This document shows positions 9,435-16,379 of a DNA stretch of 16,379 nucleotides, piece by piece. The DNA is from Chloromonas sp. AAM2 (taxonomy: Eukaryota; Chlorophyta; Chlorophyceae; Chlamydomonadales; Chlamydomonadaceae), in NCBI GenBank assembly GCA_004335635.1, contig QAXH01006089.1, positions 1-16,379 on the forward strand. The letters are read 5' to 3'. The translations under genes and the position numbers were made by a program. Within the stretch, counting starts at the first letter, position 1; each line of letters opens with the position of its first letter. The notes below the pieces were generated by a model. It ran no database searches. It was given only the letters and a program-made list of their open reading frames with translations, and had not been told where the DNA came from.

Positions 9435-9746
9435 TTCCAAATGGTGTCAGAGTGCACGGAGCTCACGCGTATGGGTGAGGTATGCCACTTGTAGGGCGTA
9501 GAGTTATTGTAAGTGCGCGCGTGTGACGAACAATGGCAATGGCCTTCGCTTCAAATGGCAAACGATTTTCGGTTGACGGTTAGGAGGCCAAACCTAGAAA
9601 ACTTGACAGACGACTCAAGATTCCACCAGTATACTGATGGCATTGGTGCAGCTGGTATACAACGTTCGGACGACACGCTGTCCTTTGCTTGCACTGTGCG
9701 TGCCAAGCATTGACTCCAACCTAGAACCCCTGTTTGGCAGGAACAG
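9435..9746. promoter_or_regulatory. Divergent promoter region between OB-fold and coiled-coil genes
   Basis: These 312 bases lie between two outward-pointing start codons. No clear TATA box or known site was recognised. A CAG at 9738-9740 just before the coiled-coil start could be a 3' splice site of an intron in the 5' untranslated region. Confidence 0.5.
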
Positions 9747-12700
9747 ATGCAAGGCATGCAGCTAGAGACTCCCACCAAGAGCCACCTTGCCTTGACAACT
9801 AACACGCCCCCTGGCGCTGGGCCAGCTGGGAACGGCATGTCCGCCAGCCCTTGCGAGTCGCAAGCATCTGCCAGCAGCCAACTTGAGGGAAACAGCCGCA
9901 GGCACCCGCCTATCATGCATCATGCACAGCACCGAGCAACTGAAACTACCAGCTTTGGAGATTCAGCAGCCATGGAGGCGCAATGGGGGTCGCTTTTCAC
10001 CAATATTAAGGGTAGGTGTTGTCCTAGCTGGACATGCAAGGCATGCATGGCAACCGAACAGGCTTGCTACAAAGTGAGCATGCATGTCCTTGCATGCGTC
10101 TCCATGCAACCGCTCACAGCCCACAACAACGGTCAAGTGAACTCAAGCCGTGCATTTGCATCAACTGCCAGACTCCAGCTCTTTTGGCTGCGCTGGCCTG
10201 TAACACAGAGTGTGACTGGTCAATGCCAGTAGTGTGCATCCCCCATTAGAACCACTTCTTGCCACACAATGGCTGCTCCATGGACTTGAACGCTTGCTTA
10301 CTCCATGCCCGTAAACTCACACACTTCAAAGATATTCGCATGCACAGCAACATGACCAGGAGTATCCATGCAACCAGGAGCATACATGTTTCCATGCGTC
10401 CATATGCGTCCATATGCACAGCACTGAGGAAGGTGGGAGTGACAGGCTGGAACCACTATAATAAGACTACCAACACAACTATAATAAGCAACGGTGTGCT
10501 TCCTCGGAGTATCTGGACTGGCTTGCAGAATGATCCCACTGACTTCTGTACGGATTGACTGCAGGCCACTCACACTCTGCCGCTGAGTTGCTGATGGCTC
10601 AGGCGGCCAGCACCGCTCAGATGGACGAGTTTGTCAAGAGCCTGCTCCTGTGGGTACTTGGATTGAACCATGCATGTATTTCCTGGACCAATTGTTTGCG
10701 CCCTTACACTCTCTCCAACAACTAGGTTTTTGCCGGAACTTTGCAGCCTCGCTGCATGTGAGTTCTGCGATATTGGCGTGGCTAGTTCAACATGAGACAT
10801 TATTGCTACGCACAGCTGATTCAATAAGCCTGACGCCGTAGGTCAACTGCACTGGCAATTCAGCGAGTGTGTAGTTTAGATATCCAACATGGGCAGACAG
10901 CACATGCACTCGGTGGTACGCGCATACTGCATTACCCCTGTTTCATCTGCTCTATTAATTCTGTCCTTTCCACTGCCGTCTGACTGCCAATGCCCTGTTC
11001 CACCACCATGCAGTCGGTTACAGACCAAGGAGGATGAGAGCGCCATGCTCGAGGCGCAGCTGCGGCGGGATAGGTCAGAGTTCACGGGACAGGCGCGTAC
11101 ACTGAGCCAACACTTCGCCACGGCGCAGCACAAGAGCATGGCGCTGCAGGTCGTGCATGAGGCGCTGCAGGTATGGGGCACGTGGCAGGCACGCTGAGGG
11201 CATGCGGGCATGGTCTCACCAGTTGCAAGCCGCACCACCACCAACATCATTTAGGTGATGAAGCGACATTTGATGACAACCCAATTGCTTGGATCCTTGT
11301 CTCGTCAATGTAGTTGGTTACTCATCAAAACAGGTGATCAAAAGGCGCATAATCAGCAGCAGCAGCAGCAGGACTATGGCTGGCTGTTGCCGTGCTCTCG
11401 ATCATTGTCTACTGTCTCTCATGATCTGAAGGCATGATTACAGCAACAGCAAGCCTCGAGCTCTCTGTGGTGTGGAGGGTGTCAAACATGATGATCACCG
11501 TCACCATCATCATCACACAGCATCCGTGTCAGTTGGCGTGTCCTCAGGGTGAGCTGCGGACCACAAAGGAGGCGCTGGCAGCTGCCCAGCAGCAGGTGGC
11601 GGAGCTGGAGCAGCAGCTGGACCAGTCCAGGGCACAGGTGAGACATGCAAAGGAGTGAGGTCCTGAGAACACTCAGCACTGTACGACTATTTGCTGCGGC
11701 AGATTTCATAATATCTACAAACAAGTTATACATCAGAGAAGTATTTATGAAAAGCAGGGAGGCCACAGCACATTTGCATTTGTGCTTGTCAATCGGTTTA
11801 CCATGACTTCAGTCTCAACTCAGTCTTGAGCCCACCACTCGTCAGCCACAAGGTCAGGTCAACCACACAAGTGATACCCAGGCGGTTGTATGGTAGACGA
11901 CACGGAAGTATCCTTCACATAATGCCGCTTGTGTGGTGCAGTACGTATTGCAGCAACGAATCTGCAGTTCACACAGATGGTGTTCACAAAGCGCCGTTTG
12001 CCTTTGACCGCAGGTTTCCAACGAGCAGGGCGTGGTGCATGGTCTACAAGCAGAGCTCAAAGCCAGGCAGTCGCAGCTGCTGGAGCAACAGCAACAGTGT
12101 GAAGAGCAGAGGTGAGCAGGACCCACATGCTGCGTCATGTTACGTGGGTGGTCGTGTTGTTGCAGCCCAGGTGTCTACATTTGTTTGTTTGCACCCGTAC
12201 AGCTGTCAAAGGCCGTAGGGTGTGTACCCCCTTGACCTGCAAGAAACGAGTAGGGCGGAGATATAAGATAAACATATGCAGGAAGGCAGAAAGGCAGGAA
12301 GAAGTAAGCCATGCAGTAAAGACAGGCTCGACGCTTGAATGCAACCGAACCTTTTGCGGGGCAAGGGAGGTGGCTGCTGCTGACCACTGTCCTGGTGCTG
12401 ATCGCTCAGTCTGGATATCACTGCGCTAATCTTAACCCTACCTTTAATCCATGTGTTTGGGCCCGTGAGTCTCAAGTTTTATCTGGATCCTGTCCACAAA
12501 CACACAGACACACATTCACACACACCAGCACACACACACACACACACACACCAGCACACACCAGCACACACCAGCACACACACACACACACACACACTCA
12601 CACTCACACACACCAGCACACACACACACAGTTCCTCTTGCCATGCAAAGCTTGCTGGTGTTCACGTGTGTGCACTTGACTCAACCCCTTTTTACATGCA

Positions 12701-15700
12701 AACACACATGCACAAACGCACACACGCTCGCAGGCCTTGACAATCCAACATTCCACATGCATGCTATGATTGACACCGGTCCCTCTGCCGTGCAGGTCCA
12801 TCGCCAAGGAGTTGCGCGCTGCCAAGGGCGCGCTGCAGTCGCAGCTGTCCTGCATGGTGGCGGCGGAGCGCGAGCTGACGGACCACCTGAAGGAAACGCA
12901 CCAGCAGATACACCAGCAGCTGGCCACGCTGCAGGAGCAACTCAAGGTAGGCAATGCGCCCATTGCTATTCATGGGCAATGCGATGCATTGCTATTCATG
13001 ACTGTCGCATAGGCGTGGCAGCAGAAACATCATGTGTTTTTTTATGACTTGGGAAGCAGCTCCCAGGAACAGCGTTGAAGGACACACAGAGCAAGCAACT
13101 GCTGGTTGAGCGGACTGCAAGGCTGTAGCAGCAGACATGACCTGATCCAGTGCAGTGCATGACTCGGCCGTTACAAACCCTCCATAGAGACAGGGCTGGT
13201 CATCCCTGGAATTGATTTGGAACAACCACCAGAGGGGTGGTCAGAGGACGAGCAGCAGAAGGTTGCGGATTGGAGAGGCGGACAAATTTTAACTGTTTGC
13301 CACCCAGGCAGATTTGAGGCTCGCTCTTGTGCACAACAAATGCAAGAGCGTCAAGGCATGTGCGCTATTCATGTTCAGCCCTGTTCTCTGCTCAGTGCTT
13401 CTCACTGTGTAGACGTGCTTGCGTACCGCCATGCCGAGTCTGTGATCTGGTTGCAGAGCGAACGTCAGCGGCGAGCAGCTGTGTCCCGGCGGAGGACCGA
13501 GCTGCAGCATCAGAACGCCGTGTTGACCAGCCGCCTGGCTGCCCTGGAGCAGCAGCATCAGGACCCGCGTGCAGGAGCACGTGATCAGAAGAGTGACAGG
13601 AGTGAGGGCGGAGGCGACACACTGCCGAGGAAAGACCAGCAGGTGACCTGATTCCATCATTGCGTGCGCGAAAAAAAAAATTGCCAGTTCTGGGACAATT
13701 TGATGGGTGTGCACTGGAACTGGGTGGGATGTGTGTGGGTGTGGTGGTGATTCAGTGTGATGTGATGTGTTTTTTGTCATTGCCGGTTTGTAGTGTTTTA
13801 TGAGGTGAAGGCAGCTCACTTCACCTCGCACTTCAGGGGCTGACAGCGCGGGTAGTGTTGCAGAGGTGGCAGTTGCTTGCCTTCTAGTTCTCGTTTAGTA
13901 CATCCCCTTGTAAATCATCCACTGCCGCCTGGCAATCCATCATGTCGGTCATACCCACAACCAAGCTGTTGATTAGGCTGGAATCTCAGGTGGTTGCTCA
14001 GTCATCCGCTGTAAGCCAGTGTAGCTGCAGGCTGAAAAGTCATGCACTGCGGCTGTCATGCTTGCAGGCACCGGTCCGCCAAGCGCCCGCATCCACTGCT
14101 CTCCGCACCAGCGGCACCAAGCCCCTCATACGCCTAGGGCTGCTACGTCACCCCTCCCGCGGCCCAGCCGCCACCACCCTGCGCCGCGGCCTAACCGCCC
14201 GCACAACCCCTACCACCGCCCCGCCTGCCCGCCAGAGCCCACCCGCCCCTAACACCAACAGCACTGCTGCTGACGTTGGTCCTGCAGCCACCCCTGCTGC
14301 AGCCAACCCAGCACCCTCCCGCCGTGCAACCACGCAAAGCTCACTGCACGCAAACGCTTCTGTGCGGATCCAGGCCGGTGCAAGCCCCGGAGCCCAGCGG
14401 GGTGTGCCACACCAGCCCCACCCCGTTGCCACCCCCGCCAGCTCTGTCACCAGCCATAGCAGCGTTGTGTCGGGGCCGCAGGCCCGCAGCAGCCAGCACT
14501 CGCTCCGCAGCGCCTCACACACGCCTGACACCGTCCACAGCCACGCAGGGGCCCAGCACAGCGGGCGAGGCGCCTCGCAGACACCCATTTCGCGGCTCAC
14601 TGCAGGCCAGTCTGCTGCCGGCAGGCCTGCCAGACCACTAAGTAATACCACCAGCACACCGCCAACTGGAACTGCCACTGGTGCGGCCAGCAGCCATGCA
14701 GCAGAAGCAACCCATGGCACCTCTCTGATCATCATGGCTGCCTCCTCACCAGCCCAAGGTGGCGCAACATCATCACAAGCAGCCACAGCAGCCACAACTG
14801 CAGCCGCCCCAGCAGTGACTTTGTCGGCTCTAGGTCAACCGTTTGAACAGCACGTGGCCCACATGGGCCAGGTGTACACCCTGAGCATGTGCACGCCTGT
14901 GCGGTTACCGACCGCTGCATCTCAGCTGGCGGGGTCTGAGCAGCAGGCGGGCAGCGGGCACAGCACACCTTTCTCTGACATGTACTCGTCCCAAGGCGCC
15001 CAGTCACATGGGGGCACCTCTACATACACCACCCCACAGTTTCCGTTTGCAACACACGCGAAAGGAGACATTGCCAAACAGGGGATGGTTACTGGAGCGT
15101 TTACGGCAAACCAGCAGCTGATGCTGGAGCAGGCGCAGCTTGGTGTGCCGAGCCAGGAGACAGGCCAGCCGTCGCTGGGCTCGTCCTGTTTCCACAGCCA
15201 AGGTGGTGGCAGTGGGGATGGTCGGCTGCCAGCTGTGCAGTTGCAGCTGAGCAGCGAGGGTGGTCATGTGCAGATGGCTGTCCAGCAGGCACCAAGCCGG
15301 CAAGAACTGTCAGAACTTCATGCTAGTCTGCAGCGCCTCCAGATACAGCAGCAGCAGCCATGCCCGCAGCAGCACATGCAGCCGAGTACCGACGAGGAAC
15401 GAGCTGGTGCACGCGTGCAGCATCAGATGCTGGAGCAGGAGCCAGCAAGCACACAGCTTGAGCATGCAAGCACTGGCATGCAGCGGCAGCAGCAGCATCT
15501 GCAGGAGCATTCCTGGCCAAGAGAAAACGCACAGTCTGGGCAGGGCATGCTTGGGCTGGATGCCACACAAAACACTGCTGTCCCCTTGCTGGGCCAGGCA
15601 GATATCTTTCGGGCACGACATCTGGAAGGTGTGGGCCAGGAGGTGCAAGGTGCACATGAGCTCTGGACGGACCAGCATCAGCAGCGGCAGCAGTGGCCGC

Positions 15701-15822
15701 TGCCTGAGCAGCAGCACGTGTCACAGGCTCAGGGCCAGCTGCAGGTTCAGCAGCTGCTGGCGGGGCTCAGGCTGCTGCAGCAGCAGATCGGCTTGCCAGA
15801 CATACAGCAGGCACCACAGTGA
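9747..15822 (+). CDS. Coiled-coil protein with a long Gln/Ser/Thr-rich C-terminal region, about eight exons (family not recognised)
   Basis: Proposed exons: 9747-10011, 10565-10653, 11024-11170, 11548-11637, 12014-12111, 12796-12946, 13457-13642, 14068-15822; 2781 nt, 926 residues, phases consistent. Residues 1-88 are low-complexity. From about 119 to 325 the protein is rich in Glu, Gln, Leu, Ala and Arg with heptad-like spacing (for example [36 protein letters not shown]), a long coiled coil. The last exon adds 584 residues rich in Ala, Ser, Thr and Pro, later Gln, with no recognisable domain, ending [19 protein letters not shown] at 9711-9713 precedes the start in frame; ATG at 9972 (GCCATGGAGG) is a better-context alternative. 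The joint to the last exon (CAG|GTGACC to TTGCAG|GCACCG) is phase-compatible but unproven: without splicing the protein stops at 13649-13651. A microexon at 10747-10757 may be missing from this model. A scaffold or cytoskeletal role is possible, but function is unknown. Confidence 0.6.
10747..10757 (+). other. Candidate 11-base microexon in the coiled-coil gene
   Basis: Eleven bases lie between a T-rich tract ending TTTGCAG (to 10746) and a perfect GTGAGT donor (10758-10763). Entered in phase 0 from the exon ending 10653, it leaves two bases. These join to the CAG at 11011-11013 and the T at 11014, giving ATT CGG TTA CAG and then the same frame as exon 3. This adds seven residues (PRCIRLQ) to the model. 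It is inferred from signals and phase only. Confidence 0.35.
11355..11371 (+). repeat. CAG trinucleotide run in an intron
   Basis: Five to six CAG units lie in the intron between 11171 and 11547. It is too short and isolated to carry meaning by itself. Glutamine-coding CAG runs also occur in the exons of this gene. Confidence 0.6.
12494..12630. repeat. CA-rich microsatellite/minisatellite in an intron
   Basis: About 135 bases consist almost wholly of CA dinucleotides with regular CACCAGCACA interruptions, giving a higher-order unit near 10 bases around 12553-12582. It lies inside the 684-base intron 12112-12795 of the coiled-coil gene. Long CA/TG runs are prone to length change and can adopt left-handed DNA. 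Confidence 0.95.
13671..13720 (+). repeat. Dispersed short repeat, copy B
   Basis: Ten A residues (13671-13680) lead directly into the 22-base core at 13681-13702. GATGGGT follows, similar to GATAGGT of copy C, and ACTGGAAC at 13713-13720 is at the same offset as in copy A. The bases before the A run (TGCGTG at 13661-13666) also recur before copy C. It sits just after the possible stop at 13651 of the coiled-coil gene, or inside its last intron. Confidence 0.85.
13837..13887 (+). other. Alternative terminal exon of the coiled-coil gene
   Basis: After the acceptor CTTCAG (13831-13836) a phase-0 frame reads [16 protein letters not shown] and stops at TAG 13885-13887. A TGTAA lies 22 bases further on (13909-13913). 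It is phase-compatible with the donor at 13643. It would give a short isoform lacking the 584-residue tail. The evidence is signal-based only. Confidence 0.25.
13909..13913 (+). terminator. Possible internal poly(A) signal (TGTAA)
   Basis: TGTAA lies between the coiled-coil exons and the long last exon. If used, it would end a short transcript that stops at 13651 or at 13887. No TGTAA is visible on the plus strand between the long ORF stop (15822) and the window end. Confidence 0.3.
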
Positions 15823-15853
15823 CAGCAGGCGCTGACAGCTGTGCTTTAGAAAG

Positions 15854-15904
15854 GGTGCTTAAGTATGAGCTTCAGTTGGTTTTTAGGTGCTGAAGTATGA
15901 GCCT
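15854..15904. repeat. Direct repeat of about 19 bases, spacing 32
   Basis: GGTGCTTAAGTATGAGCTT (from 15854) is repeated as GGTGCTGAAGTATGAGCCT (from 15886). It starts about 30 bases after the stop of the long ORF. Confidence 0.75.
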
Positions 15905-15930
15905 GCTGCCAAGCAGCTGCATGTGGTATT

Positions 15931-16090
15931 TGACTGCTCGTATGGTGGTTCTGCTTCTCTTTCTTCTTCGCCCCTCTCTCTGTTTGCCTTCATACAGCGG
16001 TTTTTAAGGAACTCCCGACAGTTGCGTTCTGGTTGTGTTCTCCGATGACTGCTTGTATGGTTGCTTCTCCTTTTCTTCTTCTTCCTCGTC
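15931..16090. repeat. Duplicated pyrimidine-rich segment of about 45 bases
   Basis: GACTGCTCGTATGG followed by a CTT/TCT-rich tract (15932-15980) recurs as GACTGCTTGTATGG with a similar tract (16047-16090). Both units are preceded at some distance by GGTTTTTA. The minus-strand translations of the two units are alike, which confirms the duplication but does not prove coding. Confidence 0.7.
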
Positions 16091-16146
16091 ACGGAGTCTT
16101 GTGGATAGAGACATTGTCCACCACAACAATTTGCTTGGGCCGGGTA

Positions 16147-16151
16147 TTACA
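16147..16151 (-). terminator. Candidate poly(A) signal of the right-edge gene (TGTAA)
   Basis: Minus-strand TGTAA about 175 bases after the TAG at 16328-16326. This is a typical distance for an algal 3' untranslated region. Confidence 0.45.
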
Positions 16152-16163
16152 AGTACTGCGTGT

Positions 16164-16207
16164 CCTAAAAAAAGAAGTTTGCCAGTTCTGGGACAATTTG
16201 ATAGGTT
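16164..16207 (+). repeat. Dispersed short repeat, copy C
   Basis: An A-rich run (16167-16176, broken by one G) and GT precede the 22-base core at 16179-16200. GATAGGT follows. The shared ACTGGAAC of copies A and B is absent. It lies in the likely 3' untranslated region of the minus-strand edge gene, in the opposite orientation to that gene. Confidence 0.85.
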
Positions 16208-16325
16208 CATATGGTGACCTATTTAGCTCACCTAGATGTTTGAAAGTGGCCAAAGCTTGCGATATATCGCACAGAAAGGTGAGTCGCAAACGAGGAGGAG
16301 CCTCTGATGGTTTGGCTCCCTTTAT

Positions 16326-16379
16326 CTAGTCTTTGGCCTTGACTTTTGCGGCCCCGTCCTGTTTTGCTTTGGGTTGGCC
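16326..16379 (-). CDS. C-terminal end of a gene leaving the window (partial, unknown)
   Basis: Read on the minus strand from the right edge, the frame gives GQPKAKQDGAAKVKAKD and a TAG at 16328-16326. The lysine/alanine-rich tail is typical of the end of a basic protein, but 17 residues are too few to name a family. The frame is open to the window edge, a TGTAA follows at a normal distance, and the strand fits the alternating gene order. It could be chance. Confidence 0.45.
   Translation of the reverse strand, partial: GQPKAKQDGAAKVKAKD

Larger units (their letters stand above)
15823..16325. other. Convergent 3' region at the right side
   Basis: This stretch separates two genes that end towards each other. 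It holds two sets of short direct repeats (15854-15904 and 15931-16090), pyrimidine-rich tracts on the plus strand, repeat copy C and a minus-strand TGTAA at 16151-16147. Acid-rich minus-strand frames here come from the CTT-rich tracts and are not taken as genes. Confidence 0.5.

Noticed and set aside
10031..10095. Imperfect inverted repeat of CATGCAAGGCATGC type in intron 1 of the coiled-coil gene
   Set aside because: GCATGC words are abundant throughout this window, so a short imperfect match is expected by chance.
13289..13831. Minus-strand open frame of 180 codons
   Set aside because: It overlaps coiled-coil exon 7, whose splice sites and phase fit the neighbouring exons, and it resembles no protein I know.
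14148..14795. Minus-strand open frame of 215 codons opposite the long last exon
   Set aside because: It mirrors a GC-rich, Ala/Pro/Thr-rich coding exon; its composition is what the antisense of such codons gives, and it has no domain or splice support.
15883..16210. Acid-rich minus-strand frames (EEE/EKE runs)
   Set aside because: They arise from CTT/CTC-rich duplicated tracts in a 3' region, with no gene context.

Overview
The window looks like nuclear DNA of a green alga. Genes are split into many short exons with introns of about 95 to 680 bases and no Shine-Dalgarno/operon organisation. One gene encodes a FabZ dehydratase with a plastid-type leader, another a plant-type single OB-fold protein, and TGTAA motifs (the usual chlorophyte poly(A) signal) follow several stop codons. 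Base composition is moderate, with richer exons, which would fit a trebouxiophyte such as Coccomyxa or Trebouxia relatives. That placement is inference; no species is claimed.

Layout from left to right. (1) 3-161, a weak candidate for the last exon of a plus-strand gene. (2) 1255-2598 minus, a four-exon fabZ gene for plastid fatty-acid synthesis. (3) 2599-3082, a divergent promoter region. (4) 3083-6675 plus, a nine-exon gene for a tyrosine/dual-specificity-type phosphatase with an organelle-type leader; two of its eight introns appear to be GC-AG. (5) 6676-8551, the convergent 3' region, with a tandem duplication. (6) 8552-9434 minus, a four-exon, 127-residue OB-fold nucleic-acid-binding protein. 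(7) 9435-9746, a second divergent promoter region. (8) 9747-15822 plus, a coiled-coil gene that probably continues into a very long Gln/Ser/Thr/Ala/Pro-rich last exon; its 3' structure is uncertain. (9) 15823-16325, a convergent 3' region with duplicated pyrimidine-rich segments. (10) 16326-16379 minus, the last codons of a gene running out of the window. Supported genes therefore alternate in strand (-,+,-,+,-), giving two divergent promoters and convergent 3' ends.

Exon joints were chosen by splice sites, by reading phase (every joint was checked for frame) and, for the first three complete genes, by family conservation. The genes do not form one pathway. The clearest unexplained structure is a short dispersed repeat with a 22-base identical core, present three times (about 0.2, 13.7 and 16.2 kb) in the same orientation, each beside an A-rich run. 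Also notable are a GC-AG intron that cuts the phosphatase catalytic loop and whose retention would still encode a C-x5-R string, a possible 11-base microexon, and three competing 3' ends for the coiled-coil gene. I saw no CRISPR array, rRNA, convincing tRNA or complete transposon.
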